Of a DNA stretch of 64,000 nucleotides, positions 43,309-52,803 are shown piece by piece (the stretch's first letter is position 1; the number at the start of each line of letters is the position of its first letter). The DNA comes from Aedoeadaptatus ivorii. Lineage in GTDB: Bacteria; Bacillota; Clostridia; Tissierellales; Peptoniphilaceae. The position numbers were made by a program, and so were the translations under genes. The DNA lies in NCBI RefSeq assembly GCF_900638585.1, contig NZ_LR134523.1, positions 1,338,501 to 1,402,500 on the forward strand. The letters are read 5' to 3'. The notes beneath the pieces were generated by a model, which had not been told where the DNA came from, made no database searches, and saw only the letters and a program-made list of their open reading frames with translations.

Positions 43309-44395
43309 TGCCACGGGCATCCTGGTAAACATCGCGCTGGTGCTGTTGATTATCTATCTCTTCAGCATCACGCAAAAGTTCTTGGGGCCCGTCTACGATA
43401 TTTTTATTTTTCTCGCCACGCCTTTGATCCTCTCGATCTACCTGTTCTACGCCTTTCGGCCCGTACGGGATTGGCTCGCCAAAAAAACCAAACGCCCCGA
43501 TCTTTCGGCGGTGCTCACCTTTTTGCTCTTTATCGCCTGCACCATCGGCCTGTTTACCGTCACCATCAGCATGATCTACAACCAGGCGCAGAGTTTCGTC
43601 TCGAATCTCGATATGCAGGCGCTGATTCGCTACTCCGATACCGAGATCTTTCAACAGATCAACCGCTACGTGCCCCTAAACCGCTACATCGCCCAGTTCG
43701 AGAGCTGGCTGCAGAGCTCCGCCTCCAACATTCCCAATGTATTGGGGGGGCTCCTGAGCAATATCGGCACCTTCGGATCGCTGATCCTCTTGATCCTCTT
43801 GGGGCTGTTCTATCTCCTAAAGGACGAAGAACAAGCGGTCGCTACCATCCACTATCTCGCCCGCGGCAAATACTACAGCCGCATTATGGACATCCTGGGG
43901 CAGATTCACCGCACCCTCGAGACCTATATCTCGGGCCAGATTTTGGTGGCGGGGATTCTCGGCGTCCTCATGTTTATCGGCTATACCATCATCGGCCTGC
44001 CGTATAAATTGTCCCTCGCCGCCATCGCCCTGATCTTCAACTTTATCCCCTTTATCGGGCCCTTCTTGGGGGCGGCGCCGGCGGTATTGGTGGCGCTTAC
44101 CATCGACTTCGCCATGGTGGTCAAAGTGATCGTGGTCAGCACCATCGTCCAACAGCTAGAGGGCAATGTCATCACCCCGAATATTATGGGGAGCCGACTG
44201 GACATCCACCCCTTTGTCGTCATCATCGCCGTCATGGTCTGCGCCAATCTATTCGGCGTCCTCGGCGCCTTGATCGCCTCTCCTCTCTATATGGTCTTAA
44301 AGATCATCATCCACGGCATCCGCGCGGAGCGCTACCACAAAGGCGCCCAGTGCCCCATCCCCGAAGAGGGCAGTCCGAATGCGAATGACCTCTAA
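43295..44395 (+). CDS. AI-2E family (PF01594) transporter
   Basis: 366 residues with about eight membrane helices in the family pattern: N-terminal pair, a long extracytoplasmic region (residues 95-150), then ISGQILVAGILGVLMFIGYTIIGLPYKLSLAAIALIFNFIPFIGPFLGAAPAVLVAL and VVQQLEGNVITPNIMG (the family hallmark). Members export or exchange diverse solutes; AI-2 itself is not implied. Coupled with the TIM-barrel gene upstream. Confidence 0.87.
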   Translation: MAKNNATGILVNIALVLLIIYLFSITQKFLGPVYDIFIFLATPLILSIYLFYAFRPVRDWLAKKTKRPDLSAVLTFLLFIACTIGLFTVTISMIYNQAQSFVSNLDMQALIRYSDTEIFQQINRYVPLNRYIAQFESWLQSSASNIPNVLGGLLSNIGTFGSLILLILLGLFYLLKDEEQAVATIHYLARGKYYSRIMDILGQIHRTLETYISGQILVAGILGVLMFIGYTIIGLPYKLSLAAIALIFNFIPFIGPFLGAAPAVLVALTIDFAMVVKVIVVSTIVQQLEGNVITPNIMGSRLDIHPFVVIIAVMVCANLFGVLGALIASPLYMVLKIIIHGIRAERYHKGAQCPIPEEGSPNANDL

Positions 44396-44401
44396 AGTCA
44401 C

Positions 44402-44429
44402 AAGATCCCCTGCGCCGGGGATCTTTTTT
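44402..44429 (+). terminator. Terminator of the AI-2E-family operon
   Basis: AGATCCCC, loop TGCGCC... GGGGATCT and a T run. Confidence 0.88.
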
Positions 44430-44453
44430 GTGCCGAAAATCGAATTTGCGCGC

Positions 44454-44477
44454 AAAAAAACCCCTCGCGAGGAGGGG
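44454..44477 (-). terminator. gltX terminator
   Basis: Reading leftward, CCCCTC-CTCGC-GAGGGG with seven T. Confidence 0.85.
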
Positions 44478-44483
44478 ATTCTC

Positions 44484-45959
44484 TTACATATATGCTTTTG
44501 CCTTCTCGAGGCGGTCGAGGATTTCGTCTTTGCCCAAAAGATAAATGATATTACTGAGTTCTGGGCCGTGTACGTTTCCGGTCATGGCCGCGCGGGCGGG
44601 CATATAGAGGTTCTTGCCCTTGACGCCGCTCGCCTTTTGGACCTTTTTCATCAGACCCTGCGCGTCTTCGAAGGTGATTTCGTCCATCCCCTCGAGGATC
44701 TCTTTCAGCGCGTCTACCACCGCGGGGGCGCTTTCGGATTTCAGCTGCTCCAGCGCCGCCTCTTCTTCTACTTTGTATTCGCCATAGAGGAAGTCGCAGG
44801 CTTCGGGCACTTGCTCCAGTCGGTCGAGCCCTTCCTGAATGGTATCCATCAGGATCAGATAGCGCTCGGGGTCTTTCTTCGCCTCTTCTTCGGTCAAAAG
44901 GCCCGCTTCCGCAAGATACGGCAGCGCCATCTCGAGCAGTTCCTCGCGAGAGAGCTCTTTCATATAGTGGCTGTTCACCCAGTCGAGTTTTTTGACGTCG
45001 AAGACGCCGCCAGTGCGGGCGATTCTCGAGGTGTCGAAGGCCTCGATCAGCTCGTCCATCGAAAAGATCTCCTGATTGTCCTCGGGGGACCAGCCCACCA
45101 GTGCCAGGTAGTTCACCAGACCCTCGGGCAAATAGCCGTGGCCGCGAAAGTCCTCGACGGACACGTCGCCTTGGCGCTTGGAGAGCTTTTTGTGGTCTTT
45201 GTTCAAAACGCCCGGCAGGTGGATATAGGTGGGCGGCTCCCAGCCAAACGCCTCGTAGAGATAGACGTGTTTGGGCGTAGAAGGCAGCCACTCTTCCCCG
45301 CGGATAACGTGGGTGATGTCCATCAAGTGGTCGTCCACCACCACCGCCAGGTGATAGGTGGGAAAGCCGTCGCTCTTCATGAGCACCTGGTCGTCCATTT
45401 CGTTGGTATTGATGGTAATGGTGCCCCGCGCCTCGTCTTCAAAACTGATGTCCCGGTCGTGGGGCAGCTTGAGGCGAATGACGTATTCTTCTCCGGCGTC
45501 GATGCGCTTTTGCGCCTCTTCGGGAGAAATCGAGCGGCACAGGCCGTCGTAGCGCGGCACCTGTCCCTTAATCTTTTGTTCTTCGCGCAGCGCGTCCAAC
45601 CGCTCCTTGCTGCAGAAACAGTGGTAGGCGTGGCCGGATTCGATCAGTTGATCCACGTATTTGCGGTAGATCTCCAGCCGCTCGGACTGGATATAGGGCC
45701 CCTTATCGCCCACTTGCGCCACTTCGCCGTCTCGCAAAACGACCCCTTCGTCGATTTCGATCCCCGACCAGTTGAGCGAGCGGATCAGGTTTTCGATCGC
45801 CCCTTCCACAAAGCGGGTGCGGTCCGTATCCTCGATACGGAGCAAAAACTTGCCGTCGTGTTGTCTGGCGTAAAGATAGTTGTATACGGCGGTTCTGAGT
45901 CCCCCGATATGCAAATATCCCGTGGGAGACGGCGCAAACCGTACTCTTACGTCCTTCAT
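44484..45959 (-). CDS. gltX: Glutamyl-tRNA synthetase
   Basis: 491 residues, class I. HIGH motif as LHIGGLRTA (16-24), KLSKRQGDVS for KMSKS, and FAPSPTGYL at the N terminus. Discriminating or non-discriminating character cannot be judged safely. Directly downstream of the PHP phosphatase gene (9 bases). Confidence 0.96.
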   Translation of the reverse strand: MKDVRVRFAPSPTGYLHIGGLRTAVYNYLYARQHDGKFLLRIEDTDRTRFVEGAIENLIRSLNWSGIEIDEGVVLRDGEVAQVGDKGPYIQSERLEIYRKYVDQLIESGHAYHCFCSKERLDALREEQKIKGQVPRYDGLCRSISPEEAQKRIDAGEEYVIRLKLPHDRDISFEDEARGTITINTNEMDDQVLMKSDGFPTYHLAVVVDDHLMDITHVIRGEEWLPSTPKHVYLYEAFGWEPPTYIHLPGVLNKDHKKLSKRQGDVSVEDFRGHGYLPEGLVNYLALVGWSPEDNQEIFSMDELIEAFDTSRIARTGGVFDVKKLDWVNSHYMKELSREELLEMALPYLAEAGLLTEEEAKKDPERYLILMDTIQEGLDRLEQVPEACDFLYGEYKVEEEAALEQLKSESAPAVVDALKEILEGMDEITFEDAQGLMKKVQKASGVKGKNLYMPARAAMTGNVHGPELSNIIYLLGKDEILDRLEKAKAYM

Positions 45960-45968
45960 GATTCCTCC

Positions 45969-46688
45969 TTATTTGTCCATCAGGGGAAATTCCGCGAGGA
46001 TCGCTTCGGTATCCCAGGTGTTGACGATCAACTCTTCGGGATAGTCCATGCGGATCAGAAGCGATTCCGCCAAATCGAAATTTCCTACGTCCACGTCCAT
46101 ATGGGCGTCACTGCCCACGATCACGCGCATGCCCTTTTTCTTGCCGAACTTGAGCAAGGTCTCCAAATTCTTCTCGGCGCCCGATCGGGGGCCGTGGGGT
46201 TTTAACGAAGAATTGTTGACCTCGCAAAACAGACTCTTTCCGGTGATAAAATCCGACAAGCGCTCGTAATCCAGCGGATAGCGGTCGTCGTCGGGATGGC
46301 CGATAATCTTGATCGCCGGGTGGGTGCAAGCCTTGATCAGCGCGTCGGTATTGCCCTTTTCATCCGAGGGGGCGATACACTGCTTGTGCAAACTAACGAT
46401 GGCATAATCCACCGGCCTGAGGTTCAGGTCTATATCGATTCTGCCGAAAACATCCCGTACATTGGCCTCAACGCCGCAGAGCACCGGTATGCCTTCGATA
46501 AAGCGCGGAATCCCCCGAAAGTTTGCAAAGGCGGCGTTGGTGCCCACGCCCTTCATATCCTTCGAGTGATCGCTGGTGCCGAAAATGCGCAGCCCGCGCT
46601 TTTTTGCTACGGTAATATTTTCCCGCAAGGTCGAGTATGCGTGACCGGAGGCGATTGTATGCGTGTGCAAATCTACATCTAAATGCAT
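45969..46688 (-). CDS. PHP-domain phosphatase (YcdX-like)
   Basis: 239 residues, nearly all PHP domain: metal ligands in DLHTHTIASGHAYST (His8, His10), TSDHSK, GVEANV, VSLHKQC, IIGHPDDDRYP and GSDAHMDVDVGNF. This set matches the YcdX-type trinuclear-metal phosphoesterases. The substrate is unknown. ATG after AGGAGGAC; upstream of gltX. Confidence 0.83.
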   Translation of the reverse strand: MHLDVDLHTHTIASGHAYSTLRENITVAKKRGLRIFGTSDHSKDMKGVGTNAAFANFRGIPRFIEGIPVLCGVEANVRDVFGRIDIDLNLRPVDYAIVSLHKQCIAPSDEKGNTDALIKACTHPAIKIIGHPDDDRYPLDYERLSDFITGKSLFCEVNNSSLKPHGPRSGAEKNLETLLKFGKKKGMRVIVGSDAHMDVDVGNFDLAESLLIRMDYPEELIVNTWDTEAILAEFPLMDK

Positions 46689-46779
46689 AAGTCCTCCTTT
46701 TCATCCTTTCCATTATAGCACATTCGTTCGAATGCGGAGAAAGGCGTGGAAAAAAAGAAGCCGATGCCGAAACGCACGG

Positions 46780-47800
46780 CAATCACTTCTGTGGCAGGCA
46801 ATATGACGCGCAATAAGTACTATGCAAGCAGTCGACCCCCCTTTGTCATTCTGAGCGAGGAACTCCGTTCCGAGTCGAAGAATCTCGTTCCCTACATAAC
46901 GTCAGCAAAGAAGCCCGTGCCGAAACGCACGACATACTCTTTTCTTGAACAACAAGACACGCAATAAGTACCGTGCAAGCAGTCAACCCGCAATAGCTAA
47001 CTCGAGATCCTTCGACTCCGCTTCGCTCCGCTCAGGATGACAGGGTTGGGGGTGCAATAGCCAACGTAGCGGCCGACTCCGCTCACGATGACAAGGCAGA
47101 GAGTCGCAATAGCACCCGCCGGAACGCACAACCACCCCCTATTGTCATTTGAGCGAGGAATTTATTCCGAGTCGAAGAATCTCGTTCCCTATGTGAAGTC
47201 CGCGGAGAAGCCGATGCCGAAACTCACGACATACTCTTTTCTTGAACAACAAGACACGCAATAAGTACCGTGCAAGCAGTCAACCCGCAATAGCTAACTC
47301 GAGATCCTTCGACTCCGCTTCGCTCCGCTCAGGATGACAGGGTTGGGGGTGCAATAGCCAACGTAGCGGCCGACTCCGCTCACGATGACAAGGCAGAGAG
47401 TCGCAATAGCACCCGCCGGAGCGCGCGACCACCCCCTATTGTCATTCTGAGCGAGGAACTCGTTCCGAATCGAAGAATCTCGTTCCCTACATAACGTCAG
47501 CAAAGAAGCCGATGCCGAAACGCACGACCGCCCCTTCTGTGCCAGGCAATATGACACAGAATAGATACCGCGCAACCCTTCGACCTGCAATAGCATACGG
47601 AGATGCATTCATGACCTAACAGAAATCTTCGATTTCGTCGTAGGTCAGATGCCGCGCAGTCCAAATCTTCGATTTGGCTAACGGAGCGGCCGACTCCGCT
47701 GCGCTCCGCTCAGGATGACAGGGTTGGGGGTGCAATAGCCAACGGAGCGTCCCGAATCCGCTTCGCTCGGGATGACAATATTTTTATCACACCACCCCCT
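46780..47800. repeat. Mosaic inverted-repeat array 4, with a 297-bp tandem duplication
   Basis: A elements near 46842, 47141 and 47439, B elements near 47006, 47302 and 47690, plus a shorter B-like GTCCCGAATCCGCTTCGCTCGGGATGACA variant near 47748. The block 46931-47122 recurs at 47228-47419 almost unchanged (period 297). No gene lies in the 1.1 kb between the PHP gene and the SLH gene. One stretch (47630-47680) adds a different small inverted repeat, AATCTTCGATTT. Confidence 0.88.
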
Positions 47801-47831
47801 TCTGTGGCAGGCAAGCAGTCATTTTCCCCAC

Positions 47832-47855
47832 AAAAAAAAGAAGCCCTCGAGCTTC
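47832..47855 (-). terminator. Terminator of the SLH gene
   Basis: Reading leftward, GAAGC-TCGA-GGGCTTC followed by eight T. Confidence 0.8.
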
Positions 47856-47863
47856 CTTTTCGT

Positions 47864-49411
47864 CTATTTCGTCGGCTGTCCCGTGGCTTCTAAGATCTGG
47901 TAGTAGCTCCAGGCACTTGATTTTACGTCGCTAAAGGGATTTTTGGCGTAGGTGTCCAAAAAGGCCTTATCGGGCGTGCGCTGCATCGCCTTGTTCATCG
48001 CCGTCACCACTTCTTGGCGGGTGATTTCGGCGGTGGGGTCGAACTTGCCTTCGCGTCGTCCGCTCATATAGCCGCGATCGGCGACGACGGCGATATAGCC
48101 CTCCGCCCAGTGTCCGCCCTTTACGTCCGAAAACCGGGCGCTTCCGCCGGGGGTAAGGCCCGCGTAGCCGGCGAGGATCTTCGCAAATTCCGCCCGGGTG
48201 ATGGATTTGTTAGGCTTAAAGCTGCCGTCGCTGTAACCGCCGATGATGCCGCGCTTTTCCATAAAGCCCACCGAAGCGGCGTACCACTTGCCTTCATCCA
48301 CGTCTTTGAAAGACGAAAAGCCGCTTGCGGGCTTGCCGTGGTTTAAGATCTTGGTAAAGACCGCCGCCACTTCGCCGCGGGTCATGGGCTTTCGGGGGCC
48401 GAAGGTGTTGTTCGGGTACCCCGTCACATAGGCGGGCCGCGCCACGGCGAGGGCACCCTTTACATCGCCGAGTACCGCCTTCAGTTCCGAATCGGGCACA
48501 TCGCTTTTGGCGAGGGTGTAGCGGGCGCGGGCGATGCCGGCGTCGATTTGGAGCTTTTGCACCTCGTCGAGATTGTCCCGGTTTGCCCCTTCCAAGACCC
48601 GCAGAAAGTCCGCCAGCTCCTTGTGCGCGGGGCTTGTCTCTCCCGTGCCTTCTGCCGCGCCGACGACGACCGCGATCTTCTTTTCGCCGCCGGATGTCGC
48701 AAAGCGAAACTCGAGCTTGGCGCCTTCCGGTTGGGGATTGATGACAATGGCAAAATTGCCCTTCGAATCGGCAGCGCCCGCCCCGATCCGCGTATTGCTC
48801 CGAAAGACCTGGATCTTGGTCCCCGGCGCCGCCTTGCCCTTTAAGGTATTTTCACCCACCATTACGGGCTCCACCGACTCCGTGCCGCCGGGGGCCGGCG
48901 TGGGAGCGGGAGCGGGGGCGGCGTTCTCGTCGCTCTTTACGGTCTTTTGTACCGTCTGCGCCTTGCCCGCAGAACTTATAGTACTCATTACATAAGTATT
49001 GGTGACGGCGCGCAAGTCCTTCACGCCGCTTTTGATCACTGTATCGATCGTAAGCGAAACATCCGGTCCCTTCAGCTTGCCCACATCGTCGATCAACAGC
49101 GTCACGATCTCGCGTCCCGATTCGGTCGACGAGTGCATCACCCGGTAGGCGCTCTTGTCGGCGGATGCGGTGACGCTCGATTTCTTGTACGACAGCGACC
49201 GATCCATTAAAAATGAGAGCGTAAAGCTCTTATACGTATTCCGGTACCCGCCGGGCAGCGCGAGTTTCAGCTCCATGGTATAGGGTGCGCCCGCCTTGAG
49301 CCCGGCTGTGGATCCTTGCACCAGGCTCGACTGTATGTCCTCTACGGCATAGACCCCCACAGATACACATACAAACAACAAGGTGAGCAGCACCAATACG
49401 CGTTTTCTCAT
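47864..49411 (-). CDS. S-layer-homology (SLH) domain surface protein
   Basis: 515 residues. Signal peptide MRKRVLVLLTLLFVCVSVGVYA. Residues about 30-165 look like a cohesin-type beta domain (YTMELKLALPGGYRNTYKSFTL). A Pro/Ala linker (APAPAPTPAPGG, about 175-187) is followed by a small Big-type domain (TLKGKAAPGTKIQVFRSN). Three SLH repeats occupy the C-terminal 190 residues: YVTGYPNNTFGPRKPMTRGEVA, IIGGYSDGSFKPNKSITRAEFA, YMSGRREGKFDPTAEITRQEV. SLH domains hold proteins to pyruvylated wall polymer. Monocistronic. Confidence 0.9.
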   Translation of the reverse strand: MRKRVLVLLTLLFVCVSVGVYAVEDIQSSLVQGSTAGLKAGAPYTMELKLALPGGYRNTYKSFTLSFLMDRSLSYKKSSVTASADKSAYRVMHSSTESGREIVTLLIDDVGKLKGPDVSLTIDTVIKSGVKDLRAVTNTYVMSTISSAGKAQTVQKTVKSDENAAPAPAPTPAPGGTESVEPVMVGENTLKGKAAPGTKIQVFRSNTRIGAGAADSKGNFAIVINPQPEGAKLEFRFATSGGEKKIAVVVGAAEGTGETSPAHKELADFLRVLEGANRDNLDEVQKLQIDAGIARARYTLAKSDVPDSELKAVLGDVKGALAVARPAYVTGYPNNTFGPRKPMTRGEVAAVFTKILNHGKPASGFSSFKDVDEGKWYAASVGFMEKRGIIGGYSDGSFKPNKSITRAEFAKILAGYAGLTPGGSARFSDVKGGHWAEGYIAVVADRGYMSGRREGKFDPTAEITRQEVVTAMNKAMQRTPDKAFLDTYAKNPFSDVKSSAWSYYQILEATGQPTK

Positions 49412-49487
49412 GTTATTCCTCCTTACTTATATTATACGGAAAGGAAATCGTAACAATGATTACATCTTGATGACAGCCGGCGGGCAC

Positions 49488-49515
49488 AAAAAAAGACCCG
49501 ACATAATATCGAGCC
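49488..49515 (-). terminator. proS-like gene terminator
   Basis: Reading leftward, GGCTCGA, a seven-base loop, TCGGGTC (with wobble pairs) and seven T. Confidence 0.7.
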
Positions 49516-49524
49516 TTACGCGTC

Positions 49525-51195
49525 TTATGCTTCTTTGCAGACAGAAATCGCACGCGATACGGCCGCCTCTGCGTCGATCTCTTCCATCTCGCCGCCGCGG
49601 CGCTTGTATTCCACCACGTCTTCCGCTGCGCGTTTGCCGACGCTGATCTGGAGCGGAATGCCGATCAGGTCGCGGTCGTTGAATTTCACGCCGGCGCGTT
49701 CCGCCCGGTCGTCCAAGAGCACGCGCACGCCTTCCGCCCGTAGTTTCTCGTAGAGGGCCTCGGCCAATTCGTTCTGCTCCGCTTTTTTGGTGTTCACCAC
49801 CGTGATCACCGCGTCGTAGGCGCCCATCCCCACGGGAAAGGCGATGCCCTTTTCGTCGCTGTGGTTTTCGAGGAGTGCGGCAAACAGAGCGGTAGTGTCC
49901 CAGCAAATGCCCGAGGCGACAAAGGGCGCTTCTTTGCCGCTTTGGTCGATATAGCTCACGTTCATGGCCTGGCCATAGAACGAAGAGGGTTTGCGCACCG
50001 TAGCGATCAAAAAGCCCGTGCCGAAGGAAAGCGGCTCGCCACCGGGGGTCGCGTCGCCTTCTTCGACCGTAAGGAGGTCGTCGGCCACCTCGCCGCCGAA
50101 ATCGCGGCCGTAGTTTACGTTTTGTATGTGGTGGTCGAATTTGTTCGCCCCCACCACCAGATTGGCGATGCCCGTCAACGAGCGATCGACGATGATCCGC
50201 GCTTCGTCGGAAAGGCCGATGGGCCCGGTAAAGCCGGGGAAGGATCCCATCTTTTCGATGGTCTCTTCGTCGAGCATGTCGATGTCCGCTTCGTCCACTT
50301 CGAGATAGCGCGCGAGCTTTTTCATATTGAGGCCGCGATCGCCAGGCACAAATGCGAACACGGGTTTTCCCGCCACCGAAAGGTCCACCGCCTTGGCACA
50401 GCGGGCGGGCTCGATGCCGATCATTTCGCTCAGATCCCGAATCGTCGCCGCGCCGGGGGTGTGGATCTCTTCCGCCTCCTGCGCGTCCTGCGCCGCGGGT
50501 GCGGGATATGTCACCGGCGCCAGCTCGCGAAAATAGGCGTCCTTCTCGGTCCAGGCGAGGGCCTCTTCGTAGCCCTCCGCCATGGCGTAGAACGAATACG
50601 CCTCGTCGGTTTCGATGCAATGGTAGCGAACGCCCTCTTCGGCGAGAAAGTCTTCGGCACGCGCGCGCATATCCTCGGAAAATGCCGCCGCCTCTTGGGC
50701 ATCGGCGAAATAGCTGTATCCGTCCAGCACCCGGCGCTCCCGCGCATCGGCAAAGCCGTATTTGGGTTTTTTGACGTCTTGAAAGCGCTTTTCCTCCTCG
50801 TAAAAAAATGCCGGCAGCTGCTTATAGCTCTTCAATTCCCCCGAAACCAGGGCGAGAAACGCCTCTTCCGATTCGGCGGCGAGGACGGACTGGCGGTTGT
50901 AGCGATCGGCGACCTTAAACATATCCGATCCGTAGCGCGCCCAGCGCCCGCTCTGTTCCCAAATCGCGCGGTCCTGTAACGACGCCGCGGATACCTTCAG
51001 TCCTTCGGCAAAAAATTTCGCCTCCAGCTCCTCGGCAAGGCGCGATACCGTCTCCTCTCCCAAAGGCAGCAGGCTAAATACGCCCACCCCCGCGCTTCTC
51101 GCCATGGCGCTTCGTAACACCAGCGTATGGGCTTTGGTGACGGCTTCCGCCGGCGCTTCGCGGAGCGTCGGCAAATAATATTTCGACAGTTTCAT
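49525..51195 (-). CDS. Prolyl-tRNA synthetase-like protein with degenerate catalytic site
   Basis: 556 residues with the complete domain order of bacterial ProRS: class II catalytic core, inserted YbaK-type editing domain (about 240-385), core continuation, and anticodon-binding domain (about 455-556: VLLDDRAERAGVKFNDRDLIGIP). The reaction centre is not conserved. The proline-binding THEE loop is ESEE (108-111). The motif 2 sequence FRDExRPRFG is FQDVKKPKYG (Gln139 for the invariant Arg). GHIFQLG is replaced by FLIATVR. Motif 3 GIGVSR is GICWDT (Thr434 for the invariant Arg). By contrast the editing Lys (268, in CAKAVDL) and NLVVGANKFDHHIQNVNYGRDF are well kept. The frame is intact. It is unlikely to charge tRNA-Pro; trans-editing or regulation is an inference. 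I withhold the proS symbol. Confidence 0.88.
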   Translation of the reverse strand: MKLSKYYLPTLREAPAEAVTKAHTLVLRSAMARSAGVGVFSLLPLGEETVSRLAEELEAKFFAEGLKVSAASLQDRAIWEQSGRWARYGSDMFKVADRYNRQSVLAAESEEAFLALVSGELKSYKQLPAFFYEEEKRFQDVKKPKYGFADARERRVLDGYSYFADAQEAAAFSEDMRARAEDFLAEEGVRYHCIETDEAYSFYAMAEGYEEALAWTEKDAYFRELAPVTYPAPAAQDAQEAEEIHTPGAATIRDLSEMIGIEPARCAKAVDLSVAGKPVFAFVPGDRGLNMKKLARYLEVDEADIDMLDEETIEKMGSFPGFTGPIGLSDEARIIVDRSLTGIANLVVGANKFDHHIQNVNYGRDFGGEVADDLLTVEEGDATPGGEPLSFGTGFLIATVRKPSSFYGQAMNVSYIDQSGKEAPFVASGICWDTTALFAALLENHSDEKGIAFPVGMGAYDAVITVVNTKKAEQNELAEALYEKLRAEGVRVLLDDRAERAGVKFNDRDLIGIPLQISVGKRAAEDVVEYKRRGGEMEEIDAEAAVSRAISVCKEA

Positions 51196-51232
51196 ACGTA
51201 ACCCCTCTTATTCCTATGGCGAACGGTTCCCC

Positions 51233-51637
51233 TTATTCCGCCTGGCGCAGGCAATTTCTGACCGCCTCCAAATAGCCGTAGCTCGCTTCGGTGGCGCCGC
51301 TCACGACGTCGACTTCGGCGGATTGCTTGTCCAATACTTCCTGTTCCAATCGATCAAAGGCGTCTTCTACGACGCCGACATTTTCAACGTGTTCCAGTAC
51401 GCGAACGGCGTCCACATAGCCGTCGCGCACCCGCACCTCTACGCGGATATCTCCCTGCATTCCCCGCCCTTCGGAGACGTAGATCCCGTCCGTATACAGA
51501 CGCCTGCCGTCGGCGCGATCCCGAACCACCGCCGGCTTGTTGTCCTCGCGGACGGGCTCCTCTGCACTGTAGCTGACAGAGGACTGACATCCCGTCAGGG
51601 CGATACATGCACACAAGCCCAGTAGGAGTTTTTTCAA
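51233..51637 (-). CDS. FMN-binding-domain lipoprotein
   Basis: 134 residues. Lipobox LTGC (Cys16) after MKKLLLGLCACIA, so an anchored extracytoplasmic protein. The rest is an FMN_bind domain (PF04205): DGIYVSEGRGMQGDIRVEVRVRDG and VDVVSGATEASYGYLEAV, where the Thr of SGAT is the position flavinylated in RnfG/NqrC proteins. A role in extracytoplasmic electron transfer is an inference. 37 bases upstream of the proS-like gene, so possibly one transcript. Confidence 0.82.
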   Translation of the reverse strand: MKKLLLGLCACIALTGCQSSVSYSAEEPVREDNKPAVVRDRADGRRLYTDGIYVSEGRGMQGDIRVEVRVRDGYVDAVRVLEHVENVGVVEDAFDRLEQEVLDKQSAEVDVVSGATEASYGYLEAVRNCLRQAE

Positions 51638-51724
51638 TGCGTATGCTCCTTTATCTATGTGAAAATAATAAAAATCTACCTCATTAAATTATATACGAGA
51701 CACAGGCGGGAATCAATGCTCCCG

Positions 51725-51755
51725 AAAAAAGAAAAGGGGGCTTTCGCCCCCTTTC
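51725..51755 (-). terminator. Terminator of the LacI-family gene
   Basis: Reading leftward, GAAAGGGGGC-GAAA-GCCCCCTTTTC followed by T6. Confidence 0.88.
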
Positions 51756-51766
51756 AAATCGCCTGA

Positions 51767-52792
51767 TTACTCGGTTTCCCGCCGATCGATGACACTCTGT
51801 CTTTTGATAATTTCTACCGGAAGGAGGATCATTTCCTCGCCCCGCTCGGGGGACTTTTCGTCGATAATCTTAAATAGCTTGCGGATGGCGACGGCGCCGA
51901 TGTCGTAATAGGGCTCTTTGACCGTCGTCAGCTTGGGCCGGTAAATCTCCGATAAGAAACTGCCGCCAAAGCCCGCGAAGGACATATCCTCGGGGATCCG
52001 CATGCCGTGGTCGCGCATCACATTCATCAGGTGAATGGCGATGAGATCCTGGCTGCAAAACAGCACCGAGTACTTGCCGCTTCGAATGTCGTCCTCGTGG
52101 TCCTCGAATAGCTCCAGCGCGTCTTTTTCTGTGGCGCCTTCGGCATAGAGGATCTGCGGTTTTAAGCCGCCGCTCTTCATGGCGTCGCGATAGCCACGAA
52201 TCTTAAACTTCTCGTTGGTGCGGTCCATATCCTTGCGCATGGCGACATAGCCGATGGACTTATGCCCCAACATCATAAGGTAATCGGTCATATTGAACGA
52301 CGCCGCCTTGTTGTTGATCGTAACCGTGGGCGCATCGTCGATATTGTAGAAGCGGTTGATGACCACACAGGGAATCTTAAACTCGTCGAGCTTGTAGAGG
52401 AGCTTTTGATTCAAAATCTCCGAGATAATGATAATCCCCTCTACCTGCTTTTGGCTGAACAGCTTGGCAAACTTGATCTCGACCTCGGGATCGTCATAGG
52501 ACGACGAGAGCAGAATGTCGTAATTATACATGCGCCCGATCTCCTCGACCCCGCGCAGTACCTGCGAAACATACTGGTTCCCCACATCGGACACGATGAC
52601 GCCGATCAGATTGCTCTTTTTGGTCACCAGACTCCGCGCCACTTCGTTGGGCTTATAGTCCAGCACGTCGATGGCGTGGAGCACCCGGCGCCGCGCCTCG
52701 GGACTTACCGGTTTCGAATCGTTGATAACGCGCGATACGGTAGATATGGACACATCCGCCATTTTCGCCACGTCTTTAATCGTAGATGCCAA
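51767..52792 (-). CDS. LacI/GalR-family transcriptional regulator (CcpA-like)
   Basis: 341 residues. N-terminal helix-turn-helix IKDVAKMADVSISTVSRVINDSKPVSPEAR with hinge KPNEVARSLVTKKS, then a periplasmic-binding-type effector domain (LIGVIVSDVGNQYVSQVLRGVEEI, PEDMSFAGFGG). The overall style resembles CcpA, and the HPr encoded here has Ser46, but identity as CcpA is not proven. Starts at TTG (52790-52792) after AGGAGGAATTGCA. Follows the lipid kinase gene by 11 bases. Confidence 0.85.
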   Translation of the reverse strand: MASTIKDVAKMADVSISTVSRVINDSKPVSPEARRRVLHAIDVLDYKPNEVARSLVTKKSNLIGVIVSDVGNQYVSQVLRGVEEIGRMYNYDILLSSSYDDPEVEIKFAKLFSQKQVEGIIIISEILNQKLLYKLDEFKIPCVVINRFYNIDDAPTVTINNKAASFNMTDYLMMLGHKSIGYVAMRKDMDRTNEKFKIRGYRDAMKSGGLKPQILYAEGATEKDALELFEDHEDDIRSGKYSVLFCSQDLIAIHLMNVMRDHGMRIPEDMSFAGFGGSFLSEIYRPKLTTVKEPYYDIGAVAIRKLFKIIDEKSPERGEEMILLPVEIIKRQSVIDRRETE

Positions 52793-52803
52793 TGCAATTC
52801 CTC

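Noticed and set aside
44379-46205. 608-codon plus-strand open frame antisense to gltX
   Set aside because: Shadow of gltX and the PHP gene; composition typical of antisense translation.
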